DNA of 44,633 nucleotides from Oligoflexales bacterium (GCA_018060885.1 JAGOVF010000013.1:1-44633), one strand, 5' to 3'. Shown: positions 1 through 9,151, counted from the first letter of the stretch. Program-made: numbers and translations. Notes: a model not told the origin generated them from the letters alone.

Positions 1-110
1 AAAATTACGTTCATTTTTTAAATACTATTCAACAGAAATACTCGAATCAGAGTGGAGTAAAATGGCATCATGATTAATAAAGTAACATTGATTGGGAGTA
101 ACACTTATTT

Positions 111-1151
111 ATGGATCAAAACGATAAAAAGATTAATCCCTTCGTTTTATTGCTTACTTTAATAGCAAGTCTCGCTCTTAGCGCACTTTTTTTATTTTTG
201 GCAAAAAATCAACAAAGTGAAAATAATCTAAAAGAGCAAGTAGACAAGAGTTATGAAAATAATTTTTTTTATTTCCAAGCAAGTCCAGCGAAACAAAAAA
301 TAGAAGCTCGTATAAATACAATTAAAGGCGGCCAAACCCTTGTCGAATTATTGAAGGGACGATGGAGTTTGGTTTTTTTCGGTTATACTTTCTGTCCAGA
401 TATTTGTCCATTGAGCATGAAAATAACGGCAGATCTCTTGAAGCAGATGAACAGCGAACATCCAGAATACCCTTTACAAGTCCTGTTTATATCTGTCGAT
501 CCAGAGAGAGATAGCAGGGAAAAATTAGATAAATTCAGCGCAAGCTTTAAAACCTCTGGACTCTATGCCTACACGAGTAGTGAGCAAGAATTAAAAAAAA
601 TAATGAACGCTTTGCAAACAAATTATTTTTATGAAAAAAAGTCTAGTACGGACGAAAATTACGCTGTACAGCATCCTTCAGGTTTTTATTTATTTTCTCC
701 ACAAAGTGAATATATGGGACGTTTTACTGGAACTAATCAAAGTGGGCAGATTAAAAAAGAACTCCTAGATTTTTTAAGTGATACTGATTATCCAAGCGTT
801 GCTAAACTGCAAGTAGAGCTAGATTCTGAGGCCGCGATGGGTGTGGGGTATTTTGAAATTCAGGGCTCAAAGCAACGTGATTATACCTTAAAGAAAGTTA
901 GTATTGAAAGTCGATCGGACTCAGTGGTCGAAATGCATGAATCGCTAGAAGTCGATGGCATGCATAAAATGCAGGAGTTGCCTGAGCTTAAAATCTCTAA
1001 ATCAAGCCAACAAGTTTTTGCGCCAGGCGGCAAACATCTAATGCTTATGAATTTGAACGCGACAGAACTATCCAACACTGAATTAGCCTTAAAATTCGAA
1101 TTCTCTGATGGATTAAGTTTGAGTTATCGAGCTCGAATTATCACTCGCTAA
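111..1151 (+). CDS. SCO1/SenC-PCu(A)C fusion copper chaperone
   Basis: A 346-residue protein that probably delivers copper to the CuA/CuB centres of a terminal oxidase on the periplasmic side. One membrane segment (about residues 10-31) anchors it. Residues 45-225 form a SCO1/SenC thioredoxin-like domain with CPDIC (C95, C99) and a distal His (H188), the usual SCO copper ligands. Residues 228-346 form a second domain with the Met/His pattern of PCu(A)C chaperones (H276, M284, H285, M287, H309, M311/M313). GGGAG at 94-98 precedes the ATG at a normal distance. The two domains are more often separate proteins, so the fusion is notable. The end overlaps the convergent gene by 11 bp. No oxidase gene lies in the window, so the partner is inferred. 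Domain assignment is strong; oxidase assembly is the family role. Confidence 0.9.
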   Translation: MDQNDKKINPFVLLLTLIASLALSALFLFLAKNQQSENNLKEQVDKSYENNFFYFQASPAKQKIEARINTIKGGQTLVELLKGRWSLVFFGYTFCPDICPLSMKITADLLKQMNSEHPEYPLQVLFISVDPERDSREKLDKFSASFKTSGLYAYTSSEQELKKIMNALQTNYFYEKKSSTDENYAVQHPSGFYLFSPQSEYMGRFTGTNQSGQIKKELLDFLSDTDYPSVAKLQVELDSEAAMGVGYFEIQGSKQRDYTLKKVSIESRSDSVVEMHESLEVDGMHKMQELPELKISKSSQQVFAPGGKHLMLMNLNATELSNTELALKFEFSDGLSLSYRARIITR

Positions 1152-2124
1152 TGTAATCTTGATATGGTCTGACGCGCCAATTATTTTTTTCTAAGAGAGC
1201 TAGAACACCTTCCGGTCCACCTAAATGCCCGGCACCGAACGCGAAAAAGCAGCTTTTTTTAACATTGTTGAGGCACTTTTCGATTTCTGCTATCCATGCG
1301 CGGTTTCTTTTAATAACTAATTCTTCTAGCCACTTTTCACTCTTTTCAAAACCTTTATATTCAAGTTCAAAGCTTTGATAAATTTTTTCAATGTTTTGGC
1401 TTTTGTAAATTTCAATTAATTTTCCAAGGTGATCATCAAATTCGACTTTGCTATTGATTAGCTCACTTAAATCGTCAATTGTTATTAAGCCACTCATTAA
1501 GCCCAGCTGAAAATCTTGAGTTTCAAGAAAACCGAGTACTTTGTTCTGAACAAGGGCTTCTTCATAAACAAAAGCATCGATACTCTTTTCGTATTCGCTT
1601 GAACTTTTATTTTTAGACTTTTGCTGTAAGCCTTTTTGCATGAGAGCCATAAAAACTGCTATTGGTCGCATTTTATTTAGACTTTGTGACGGCATCTCAG
1701 CAAGCTGCTTCTTAAGGAGCAACCAATCTTCAACTTTTAACTTCTCTTCGAGAGTTTCTTTGCCGCTATAAAAAAGCGTCGACATTTGTTTGTCATTTAT
1801 TTTTTGCGAAAGATCGATCTCAAAATAAATTGTATCCGCCTTTTTAATTCCGGATATGACTTCTTGATAAAGCTGAGGATCTAAATCTTTTTTTGGATCA
1901 ACACCACCATGGATGGTGCCAAATAAAATAACATTCGATTCTGAATTTGATGGCTTATTGCTTGCAACCTTCCACAAAAGCGAAGAGGCGTAAAGCTTTG
2001 CATTTGATTTGGCGCTTGAACTGCTCTTCTCGACTTCTATGAAATTCGAAGTTGTTGTACAAACTGGCAGTAATAAAAATAGAATTAAAAGAATAAGATT
2101 TTTTTTTTGCACTTTTAGATTCAC
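1141..2124 (-). CDS. TraB/GumN family protein, exported
   Basis: A 327-residue protein with a hydrophobic N-terminus (residues 8-22) ending in LPVC, which could be an imperfect lipobox or an ordinary signal peptide. Two family signatures of TraB/GumN (haem-binding-uptake/Tiki-like fold) are visible: GTIH at 69-72 near the mature N-terminus and GAGHLGGPEG at 297-306 near the C-terminus, followed by a pattern typical of the family end (leucines, then RVRPY). Members are proposed metal-dependent proteases or of unknown function, so substrate and role are not assignable. The start is GTG with no clear ribosome-binding site. It begins 6 bp after the J-domain gene and is probably translated from the same message. 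It overlaps the convergent copper chaperone gene by 11 bp. Confidence 0.75.
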   Translation of the reverse strand: MNLKVQKKNLILLILFLLLPVCTTTSNFIEVEKSSSSAKSNAKLYASSLLWKVASNKPSNSESNVILFGTIHGGVDPKKDLDPQLYQEVISGIKKADTIYFEIDLSQKINDKQMSTLFYSGKETLEEKLKVEDWLLLKKQLAEMPSQSLNKMRPIAVFMALMQKGLQQKSKNKSSSEYEKSIDAFVYEEALVQNKVLGFLETQDFQLGLMSGLITIDDLSELINSKVEFDDHLGKLIEIYKSQNIEKIYQSFELEYKGFEKSEKWLEELVIKRNRAWIAEIEKCLNNVKKSCFFAFGAGHLGGPEGVLALLEKNNWRVRPYQDYISE

Positions 2125-2130
2125 TGTAAA

Positions 2131-3057
2131 TTAAAGACCGACTTCTTGCAGCTTGGCAAGCGCCTCTTTTTGCATAGCATCCAGTTGCGTCGGGATTTTA
2201 ATACTGATAATTGCGTAAAGATCTCCACGTTGAGTTGATCCAATTTTTGTTGGGAAACCAAGACCGCTCAAACGTATCTTTTTCCCTGGGCCCATAGCAG
2301 CCGGAACTTTTATTTTTTTCGAACCTTGGGGAGTCTCAATATCAGCGCTACAACCCAACAAGGAATCAGAAAAGCGCAGAGACAAATCCATTTCGATATC
2401 ATTATTGTCTAAGCGACGAAAATAAGGGTGTTCACTTATATTGAGTTTAACAAATAAGTCTCCAGGAGCTAAACCTGGAACTTGCGCTCCCTTACCAGGC
2501 ACTCGCAACTTGCTGCCAGATTTTACTCCAGCAGGAATTTTTAAGCGAAAGTCTCTGCGAGATCCGTCGCTCAAACTCACTTGAATTTGGCGTTCGCCTC
2601 CATTGTATGCTTCCATAAACCCAATGGTTTGTTCAATTTCAATATCTTGAGATTTCGCTGCTTGACGGCTGCCGCCTCCAGCGAAGGGGTTGCCACCACC
2701 CTGCCCACCTGCAAATGAACCAAAAATTTTGCTAAAGAAATCGTTGCCACCGCCTCCGCCGCCTGCAAAATCAAAGTCCTGAAAAATTGAGCTAAAATCT
2801 GTGCCTCGAAATATGTCATCAGAGCTATAGTTTTGGTGAAACTGAGTATGTCCAAAGGCATCGTATTGCTTTTTCTTGTCCTTATCGGACAGGACGGCAT
2901 AAGCTTCGCTAATTTCCTTGAATTTTTGCTCCGCTTCCGGCTTGTCTTTATTGCGATCTGGATGATACTTGAGTGCAAGCTTACGATAGGCTTTTTTAAT
3001 TTCATCGTCGCTAGCGGTTTTAGCAACACCTAGAGTTTCGTAGTAGCTTTTTGCCAT
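2131..3057 (-). CDS. cbpA: DnaJ-type co-chaperone without zinc finger (CbpA-like)
   Basis: A 308-residue class B J-protein that stimulates DnaK ATPase and hands over unfolded clients in the cytoplasm. The J domain fills residues 1-70 with the HPD tripeptide at 32-34. A Gly/Phe-rich linker with several glycine runs follows (about 85-132). Residues 137-308 match the two C-terminal beta-barrel substrate-binding domains and the dimer tail. The cysteine-rich zinc-finger repeats of true DnaJ are absent, which is why CbpA-like is preferred over dnaJ. The ATG has AAAGGT upstream at a good distance. It lies 44 bp downstream of the Nudix gene and 6 bp upstream of the TraB-like gene, suggesting one minus-strand transcript. 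Confidence 0.9.
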   Translation of the reverse strand: MAKSYYETLGVAKTASDDEIKKAYRKLALKYHPDRNKDKPEAEQKFKEISEAYAVLSDKDKKKQYDAFGHTQFHQNYSSDDIFRGTDFSSIFQDFDFAGGGGGGNDFFSKIFGSFAGGQGGGNPFAGGGSRQAAKSQDIEIEQTIGFMEAYNGGERQIQVSLSDGSRRDFRLKIPAGVKSGSKLRVPGKGAQVPGLAPGDLFVKLNISEHPYFRRLDNNDIEMDLSLRFSDSLLGCSADIETPQGSKKIKVPAAMGPGKKIRLSGLGFPTKIGSTQRGDLYAIISIKIPTQLDAMQKEALAKLQEVGL

Positions 3058-3101
3058 AAATTTGACCTTTAAAAATGTGAAGCGCTAGGGAAGTTAATGC
3101 T

Positions 3102-3740
3102 TTACAAGCTAAAGTCAAGAGGGTGCCAAAACGATTTTTGCTGTAAATGCGGACGCATCTGGATCAATTTATTAGCCATTCGAGAAATACTGCCTTCTTT
3201 GTTAAAGTCTTGAACCTTATCCAAGCTAATCCATTGTAACTGTTCTGATTCATGATTTTTTTTAATGTCGTTGCGAGCATCCGCGCGGAATAAAAAGCGC
3301 ACATCATAGTGTTTATGCGCAGGTACACCCTGGGTTTCTGGTATGTCGTGAATATCAAGGTCAAAAACCTCATAGCTTGCTCGGCCGAAAATGTTAAATT
3401 GATTCAGGCCGACTTCTTCGTAAACCTCATTGGCCGCTACATTCAGCAGATTCACTTCACCATCTGCATGCCCACCGGGTTGTAGCCATTTTTTTAATTT
3501 ACGATGTAACAATAATAAAACTGAATCAAACTCATTATTCGTAATAAACGCCGACGCTGTCAAATGCCCTGCCAAGTTTGATCGCTCTAAGCAAAGTGGA
3601 TTTGCCGATATAAAATTTTCAAAACCGCTGTAACTTCGTTCAGCTTGCTTCTGCAAGTCTTGAGGAAAATTGAATTTGATATCACGAATGAAATCGAGAT
3701 GCAGATTGACCGCTGGAAAATTCTTCGTAAAAAAAGTCAT
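3102..3740 (-). CDS. Nudix hydrolase
   Basis: A 212-residue protein whose centre (residues 55-200) is a Nudix fold, hydrolysing a nucleoside diphosphate linked to another moiety with Mg2+. The Nudix box lies at about 89-112 and reads GGHADGE...NEVYEEVGL. The metal-binding glutamates E105, E108 and E109 are present, but the Arg of the canonical RE pair is Asn, and the spacing to the upstream acidic residue differs by one. The GGHADGE variant occurs in a recognisable Nudix subgroup whose substrates are not well defined. An N-terminal extension of about 55 residues precedes the domain. It is the first gene of the minus-strand set ending in the TraB-like gene and is divergent from recJ, with a promoter-sized gap of 104 bp. 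Confidence 0.8.
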   Translation of the reverse strand: MTFFTKNFPAVNLHLDFIRDIKFNFPQDLQKQAERSYSGFENFISANPLCLERSNLAGHLTASAFITNNEFDSVLLLLHRKLKKWLQPGGHADGEVNLLNVAANEVYEEVGLNQFNIFGRASYEVFDLDIHDIPETQGVPAHKHYDVRFLFRADARNDIKKNHESEQLQWISLDKVQDFNKEGSISRMANKLIQMRPHLQQKSFWHPLDFSL

Positions 3741-3844
3741 TTAATTTCCAAGTTGCTGAGCTTAACAAAAAAAGCCACAATGTTTAGCCTAGTCGTATTA
3801 ATTTGAATTACAGAAATTATTACAAATAATTATTTTTTTGAATA

Positions 3845-5491
3845 GTGGGATTTGTGGGACAGCGCTTTCAACATTGGATCACACAAAGTGATATTCAGCC
3901 TCAGACTCTAAATGAAGTAAAAAAGCTTATATACAGCAACAGACAATTTGAAGAAATACAGCACCTTGAGTATGGAGACTATGGACTTGTAGAAGTTGAG
4001 CTGGCGATTTTAAATGCTATAAAATTGAACAAGCGCATAGCGCTTTACGCCGATTATGATGTCGATGGGACAATGAGTTGTGTTTCCTGGATTTGGTTTT
4101 TTCGTGCTATCGGTTTCAATAATTACACCCACTACATCCCTTGTCGTTTTAAAGAAGGATATGGAGTCAATCTACAAGCTATACGCCATTTAATTGATAG
4201 CGAATCTGCCGAACTTATTATTACAATGGACACCGGCATAACCGCCAATGAAGAAGCGGCGCTGTGCAAAGAAAGAGGCGTGCAGTTTATTTGTACGGAT
4301 CATCATAAGATTCAAAAAGAAAAAATGCCAGATTGCCTAGTTCTAAATCCCAAACAACATCCAGATCCAGACTTTCAAGAATTATGCGGATGTGGAATTA
4401 CCTTTGTGTTGCTGCGTCGATTGGCCAAACATTTTAATGTTGCTCATAGTTTGTGGAACGATCTATTGGCCTTAGCCGGTATGGCAACCATATGTGATGT
4501 TGTGCCTTTGAATAAGGTCAATCACAAATTAGCAAAATTAGGTGTTGCGGCGCTTTATCGCTCAGAGAGACCAGTGCTACAGAAACTTCTCAAATCAGTC
4601 AATGCACAGCAAGAACTCGATGAGCGAGATGTGGGGTTTCGCTTGGGTCCCCGCATCAATGCCGTAGGGCGACTTGAACACGCGGATAAAATAATTGGCG
4701 CTTTCTTAAATGAAGAACCTGATCAGCTTATTCATTTTATGAATGTCTGTAATGATCGTCGCAAAGTTATCCAGCAAGATATTTATATAGATGCTCGCAA
4801 ACAAGCTGAACAACTCGCGTCTTCACCTATTCTTTTCATCGGAGGAGATTGGCATCCAGGAGTTGTCGGCATCGTTGCAAGTCGATTGGCAGAAGAGTTT
4901 TGGCGGCCGGTTTGGCTTTTTAACCGCAGTGAGAGTATTTGCAAAGGTTCGGCACGGTCGATTTCTGGCTTTGATGTCACTGAGGCTATGAGTCAATGTG
5001 CTGAGCTTTTTATAAAATTCGGCGGTCATAGCGCTGCGGGTGGTTTTAGTTTTTCTGTTGAACAAGAAGCTGAATTGCGCTCGAGACTCACTTCTTACTG
5101 TGAGAGAATTAAGTCTAGCCAGCCGGCTTTATGGGAAAGCAAAATAACCCTTGATTGTCAACTTCCGCCAACTTTGTTAAATCTCGATTTGACTTATCAA
5201 TTGGATTTATTAAAACCTTTCGGGATGGGTTTTGCAGAACCACGCTTTCAACTTTCGTTAAAAATTGCAAAAATCGACTTTCTAAAAGATAAAAACAGCG
5301 GTCGACCAAAACACACTATTATCCACGTTGAATGCCACAATAGACGCGAGCGCATTATTTTTTTCAATCAAGTAATTGAGGAGCTTCAAGGACATGCGCA
5401 AGCGTGTTTCATTGTAACCCTTGGGCGCAATCAATTTCGCGGCGAAACTCAGCTTCAGCTTTTAGGTGTTGACTATAGTTTAATGCATTAA
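3845..5491 (+). CDS. recJ: Single-stranded-DNA-specific exonuclease RecJ
   Basis: A 548-residue 5'-3' single-strand exonuclease of the DHH phosphoesterase superfamily, used in RecF-pathway recombination, base-excision and mismatch repair. Visible motifs in order: DYDVDG (D70, D72, D74), MDTG (D129), TDHH (152-154), a further metal-binding Asp in CDVVPL (D218), then the DHHA1 nucleic-acid-binding part with GGHSAAGG (393-400). A C-terminal OB-like region of about 130 residues completes the protein. The start is GTG at 3845. An in-frame TGA at 3839-3841 rules out any earlier start, and the ribosome-binding site is poor. The N-terminus is somewhat shorter than in E. coli RecJ. The response regulator follows within about 13 bp and is probably co-transcribed. 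Confidence 0.93.
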   Translation: MGFVGQRFQHWITQSDIQPQTLNEVKKLIYSNRQFEEIQHLEYGDYGLVEVELAILNAIKLNKRIALYADYDVDGTMSCVSWIWFFRAIGFNNYTHYIPCRFKEGYGVNLQAIRHLIDSESAELIITMDTGITANEEAALCKERGVQFICTDHHKIQKEKMPDCLVLNPKQHPDPDFQELCGCGITFVLLRRLAKHFNVAHSLWNDLLALAGMATICDVVPLNKVNHKLAKLGVAALYRSERPVLQKLLKSVNAQQELDERDVGFRLGPRINAVGRLEHADKIIGAFLNEEPDQLIHFMNVCNDRRKVIQQDIYIDARKQAEQLASSPILFIGGDWHPGVVGIVASRLAEEFWRPVWLFNRSESICKGSARSISGFDVTEAMSQCAELFIKFGGHSAAGGFSFSVEQEAELRSRLTSYCERIKSSQPALWESKITLDCQLPPTLLNLDLTYQLDLLKPFGMGFAEPRFQLSLKIAKIDFLKDKNSGRPKHTIIHVECHNRRERIIFFNQVIEELQGHAQACFIVTLGRNQFRGETQLQLLGVDYSLMH

Positions 5492-5504
5492 AAAGGGTGA
5501 AACA

Positions 5505-7001
5505 ATTAGCGGCAGCAAAATTAAAAACCAAAAAAACAGAACCCGTCTGGTTCTTTTAGTTGAAGACGATGCCGGCGAAAGACAAAGGTACGTCGGTTTT
5601 TTGCAAAACCTCGGTTATAAATGTGTCGCATGCTGCGATGAAAAAGAAGCGCAGTATCATTTAGAAATGCATGCCTTCGATCTATTAATCAGTGATTTGC
5701 ATTTAGATGCTGTGCAGGGTGCTGGGGCTGGTTTGGAATTAATTCGGCTTGCGAGCGATATCTATCCAGCGCTCGTAATAGTTGCCATCTCTATGGATTT
5801 TGACCAAAAAGTTTGTGAGCAAGCACGGAAAAATGGCGCCTTACAATTTTTGCGCAAGCCGATCGAGCATCCTTCAGAGCTCGCAGCTGCAATAGATTTG
5901 GCAATTGAACACAAACGACTTTTGCTGGCACATAGGTCTTCTAACAAACAAAAAAATGTAAATAAAATTTTCGATCGTTATCCCTTTGGAGTGATCTTAA
6001 CCCCGCATGAAGAACAAATGACCAATGTTCTTGCGACGAGACCGGACGTCAATCTTATACTAATGGGAGAAACAGGCACGGGCAAAGGACAAATCGCTGA
6101 GGTCTTGCACAAAAAAAGACTTCTAAAAGGTAAAGTCGTTCCCTTTGTTGCGGTGAATTGTGCAACTTTACGTCCGGAAATGATGGCTTCTCTGATGTTC
6201 GGTCACCGGCGCGGATCTTTTACGGGAGCAAGTGAAAACACCATTGGATTCATCGGCGAAGCTGATGGAGGAATTTTATTTTTAGATGAAGTGCATACGC
6301 TCTCCCTTGAGAGTCAACAAATGCTTTTACGGGTCTTAGACGATGGTTCCTATCAGCGCTTAGGTGAGACACATTCTTTACAGTCAGAATTTCAACTCAT
6401 CGTGGCAAGCAACAAGAATTTAAATGATCTTGTGGAAAGCCGCAGTTTTTTATTGGATTTGTATATGCGCTTAGGTGGGTTTAAGCTTAATCTTTTACCT
6501 TTACGCGCTAGATTAGACGAAATGGATCAATTTATTGATCTATTCTTCGCTCTTCATAATCGCGAGTTAACGGAAAGCCTTAAAAGGGAACTTGCTAAAA
6601 AATGCCGTGAATACTATTGGCAAGGTAATATTCGCCAGCTTTTCTATCAATTAAAATATTATTTGCTTCTATGTGATCTGCAAGGAAGTGTTTTGAGCTT
6701 GGACTCTTTTCCACAAGAGAAGAGTATGTTCGCGCCAGATTTGAATATCCCTAAAAGGAACAAAGATGGGATAGTCAGCATTGAGAAATCTTCTGAATAT
6801 TTAAATTCTAATAAAGATATGCAAGAAATTGTGAAAGCTTGGAATGATTCTGATATGAGTTTAAATGATTTTGTTTGTGTCAGTGAAAAGAGTTATCTTG
6901 CAAAAATCTTAAAGAAGCATAGAAAAATAAATGATGCCGTGAGCGCTTTGGGTATTAGTAGAAGTACTCTTGCTGAGAAACGCAAAAAATTTGCGCTGTG
7001 A
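5505..7001 (+). CDS. Sigma-54-type response regulator (NtrC family), probable ATT start
   Basis: A transcription activator of about 498 residues. The receiver domain (about 14-130) has acidic pocket E20/D21/D22, phospho-acceptor D64, S96 and K118. An AAA+ sigma-54 interaction domain follows, with Walker A GETGTGKG (about 188-195), the sigma-54 contact loop as GSFTGA (237-242) and Walker B FLDE (259-262). A C-terminal Fis-like helix-turn-helix lies in the last 35 residues. The first conventional start in this frame is TTG at 5601, but it would remove the acidic pocket. In-frame sequence is open back to TAA at 5481. ATT at 5505 has AAGGGTG (5493-5499) at a good distance and is my preferred start. 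An alternative is GTG at 5497 with a -1 shift in the A7 run at 5530-5536, or a sequencing indel there. Immediately downstream of recJ. No sensor kinase is adjacent. Confidence 0.82.
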   Translation: MSGSKIKNQKNRTRLVLLVEDDAGERQRYVGFLQNLGYKCVACCDEKEAQYHLEMHAFDLLISDLHLDAVQGAGAGLELIRLASDIYPALVIVAISMDFDQKVCEQARKNGALQFLRKPIEHPSELAAAIDLAIEHKRLLLAHRSSNKQKNVNKIFDRYPFGVILTPHEEQMTNVLATRPDVNLILMGETGTGKGQIAEVLHKKRLLKGKVVPFVAVNCATLRPEMMASLMFGHRRGSFTGASENTIGFIGEADGGILFLDEVHTLSLESQQMLLRVLDDGSYQRLGETHSLQSEFQLIVASNKNLNDLVESRSFLLDLYMRLGGFKLNLLPLRARLDEMDQFIDLFFALHNRELTESLKRELAKKCREYYWQGNIRQLFYQLKYYLLLCDLQGSVLSLDSFPQEKSMFAPDLNIPKRNKDGIVSIEKSSEYLNSNKDMQEIVKAWNDSDMSLNDFVCVSEKSYLAKILKKHRKINDAVSALGISRSTLAEKRKKFAL

Positions 7002-7067
7002 AATGACAAATCGGCAGTTTGATAATTAGAATTTTGAAGCCAATCAACTATATTTAGATAGTTTTAA

Positions 7068-7990
7068 CTATGAATAGAGACCTATTATGAATGCACATAA
7101 TTTTTCAATAAACTCCTCGGGAGTAAACAGCAAATGGCTCGTACCATTTACCCACGGAGTTTTGAGCTGCAATTTTACATTTTCATCTTTTGTGATTTCT
7201 AGGCGTTTGTTTGACAAAGGTCCTCGGGATATATAGCGAATAAGCTTTTCCAAGCCTCTGCGATTGTGAGTATTGATATGGGTATTGGCATGGAGCGAGA
7301 AGCCATTTATTGAGTAGCATCGCTTTCCCTTTACTAGCGGTGTTTCTTCTCCATAACCGAACCCCGATCCAATACGGGTGACATATTTTCCAGCGTTAGG
7401 GCCGAATGCTATGCGTCCAGCCAGGGAACTGGCTGTAGCTTGATTAATGGATTCATAATCTTTGTATATATTATCAACTTCTGGATTCGATACGATGTCT
7501 CCATCTTTATCGAGGTTGCCTTTCCTTTTTAAGTAAGCCATGACCTTATAGCTCATTTGTTTTATCAACCTTGCAAGCTCTTCATCGGAGATGGGTTCCG
7601 CTTTGCGGAAAACCACTTTTTCGGTCTTCCTGAGCGAACGCGAAGGATCGATATAGACGCCATCCTCGCATAATATGTGGAGGTGAGGATTGAGATTAAG
7701 TGCTGATCCGAAGCGCTGAGTGAAGCTGATCGTGCCGGGCTTTGCATCTTTGCAGCTGGCCTTTGATATGTAGTACTGATTTATTTCTTTTATGATTATG
7801 CTGTGCAGCTTGCTATAAAGTTTTTTATTGGTATTGAACCAGTAACGCAGAGGAATAGGAAAGCTGACGACGAATTGCCTATATGGGATATAGGGGAGAA
7901 CATTATCGACGAGATTTGCCGCAGTCTCAGTCATGCGCTTTCCTGCGCAGCTCGGACAAAAGCAGCGTTTCTTGCATGAAAAAGCGACAG
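7068..7990 (-). pseudogene. IS91-like transposase fragment (copy 1)
   Basis: Remnant of a Y2/HUH-type IS91-family transposase. The open frame 7068-7934 begins at the internal Met of a CPSCAGKRM motif and includes the catalytic-region signature NPHLHILCEDG, which copy 2 has lost. The N-terminal zinc-binding part is missing because the copy is joined to an IS66 remnant at about 7990. The C-terminus is cut at about 7086, after which the frame runs out into unrelated bases. Nucleotides 7086-7989 match 14242-14988 of copy 2 closely, in the same orientation, apart from the deletion in copy 2. The tyrosine recombinase-like chemistry is known for the family; this copy cannot be functional because both ends are lost. 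Confidence 0.82.
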
Positions 7991-8229
7991 TTTAGCCAAT
8001 TAAATCTACTTTTTTCTAGTCTTTTTAGCCAAAGAGCAAAACCACTTTTGTCCCAGTACAATATTTTTATTCGATTGCAGGCCTTATTTGTAAATACAAA
8101 TAACTGAGAATCAAAAAGATACAAATGAAGATGCTGTTCCACAAGCAAAGATATACCATTAATTCCAACTCGCATGTCGACAAAATCTTTACATAAGAAA
8201 ATCTGAGAAAATTTACTAATACTTTTCAT
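7991..8229 (-). pseudogene. tnpB: Truncated IS66 TnpB
   Basis: The first 75 or so codons of IS66 Orf2/TnpB, beginning [20 protein letters not shown] and continuing through the conserved [24 protein letters not shown] region. At about 7990 the element breaks into the IS91 remnant. The reading frame happens to continue for about 21 codons into out-of-frame IS91 sequence and stops at 7927, giving a chimeric 100-residue frame. Compared with the intact TnpB of 118 residues, the C-terminal third is lost. Not expected to function. Confidence 0.78.
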
Positions 8230-8516
8230 AATTGCTGGTATCGAATAATTGCTAAGGTATATTTTGCCAGCAAGCTTGGATCGATTTCATATTTTGTCTT
8301 GTAAACCTGTTTTATTTCTATCGGAATAAATTTCGGAGTTATTGCTTTTTTCTTTACCTCTAAGGAATAACCCAAACGTTTATGCCAATGATAGGCTCGC
8401 TTAATTGATAAATTATTTTTTCGACAAAAATCAGCGATTGTTAAGCCGCTTAATTTTAAGTCTGCAAAAACCTGATGCCAATAATCAATACGCTTTTTAT
8501 TTATCTTTTGGTTCAT
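8226..8516 (-). CDS. tnpA: IS66 TnpA (Orf1) in the reversed remnant
   Basis: A small accessory protein of IS66 elements of 96 residues, with an N-terminal helix-turn-helix-like segment around [21 protein letters not shown] and the [12 protein letters not shown] stretch seen in all three copies of the window. It is needed with TnpB and TnpC for transposition in characterised IS66 elements. The frame is intact from ATG at 8516, which has GAGGAG upstream, and its end overlaps the tnpB start in the ATGA manner. Since tnpB is cut and tnpC is missing in this remnant, the protein has no local partner, although it could act with the intact copy. Confidence 0.75.
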   Translation of the reverse strand: MNQKINKKRIDYWHQVFADLKLSGLTIADFCRKNNLSIKRAYHWHKRLGYSLEVKKKAITPKFIPIEIKQVYKTKYEIDPSLLAKYTLAIIRYQQL

Positions 8517-8595
8517 TTTATTTCTCCTCAAGGTGTGAAGAGAACTCTATCATCAAAAAAAACTAATTAAAGAATGTGGATTGTATAGCGCTTAC

Positions 8596-9151
8596 AGAGC
8601 AACTGTCAGATTATGTCTAAACTTAAAAAAAATTTACACACATGGCAAGCTGGCATTGGCTCGCGAAAATTCATCACAAGCAGCGAAACGTAATGAAATT
8701 TAATCATAAAATATTGCTACCGAAATTAAAGGTTCTCAATAATTACCTGCTGAATAGCAAATAAATATTTCTTGGGGCCCGGGCCTGAGGGGGGCTCTAG
8801 GAATTGTTGTTTCCAAAATTATTTTCGATCGATATACTATAACTAGTTGATAATCGTCCATTATGATAATATGCAACGCTGCTTCAGCGGATCTGAACTC
8901 TGTCGCCACAATACAATAAAATTACTTAAATTTATCAATTTTTTCTTCAACAGTCCTAAAGAATTAGGATTTTATGACGATCCAAGTCTGAGTAGGGCAT
9001 AGCAAAAAAACTGCCTACTAAGTTTGAATCAAGGGAAAATCTTAAGAGCAATTATTTTCAACGGATTTTTTTTATGGGCACGCGATTCTTTTTCATTTGA
9101 TAAGTCAAATATATTGAGAAAAGTGCCAAGTTAGAAGAGGGAGCTCAAAAA
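8596..9151. other. Gene-free stretch upstream of the desaturase gene
   Basis: No credible coding frame is seen in these 556 bases. It starts at the left end of the reversed IS66 remnant. It holds one very G+C-rich block (about 8773-8803, containing GGGCCCGGGCC) in otherwise AT-rich DNA. A perfect 6-bp hairpin TCCTAA/TTAGGA at 8954-8969 is followed by TTTT. A second hairpin pairs AGTAGGGCA at 8991-8999 with TGCCTACT at 9012-9019 with one bulge. The hairpins could be a leader structure or weak terminators in front of the desaturase gene. Confidence 0.5.

Larger units (their letters stand above)
7991..8595 (-). mobile_element. IS66-family left-end remnant, reversed
   Basis: The left part of an IS66 element reading right to left. 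The outer end at 8595 matches the intact element's end (GTAAGCG then ATCCACATTC when read on the minus strand). tnpA is complete, tnpB is cut at about codon 75, and tnpC is absent. The inner edge at 7990 is a junction with the IS91 fragment. Its leader before tnpA resembles the remnant starting at 10726 more than it resembles the intact copy, so the two remnants are probably an older subfamily. The outer end faces the desaturase gene. Confidence 0.8.

Noticed and set aside
2577..3033. Open frames of 150 and 66 residues over the J-domain gene
   Set aside because: They are other-frame shadows of a clearly conserved co-chaperone gene, with low-complexity products arising from its Gly-rich linker.
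5497..5559. A 20-codon leader peptide gene before the response regulator
   Set aside because: Its GTG has almost no room for a ribosome-binding site and the reading frame overlaps the receiver coding sequence; kept only as part of the frameshift alternative.
7927..8229. A 100-residue open frame taken as a real gene
   Set aside because: Its first 75 or so codons are truncated tnpB and the last 21 are out-of-frame IS91 sequence; it is a chance chimera at a junction.
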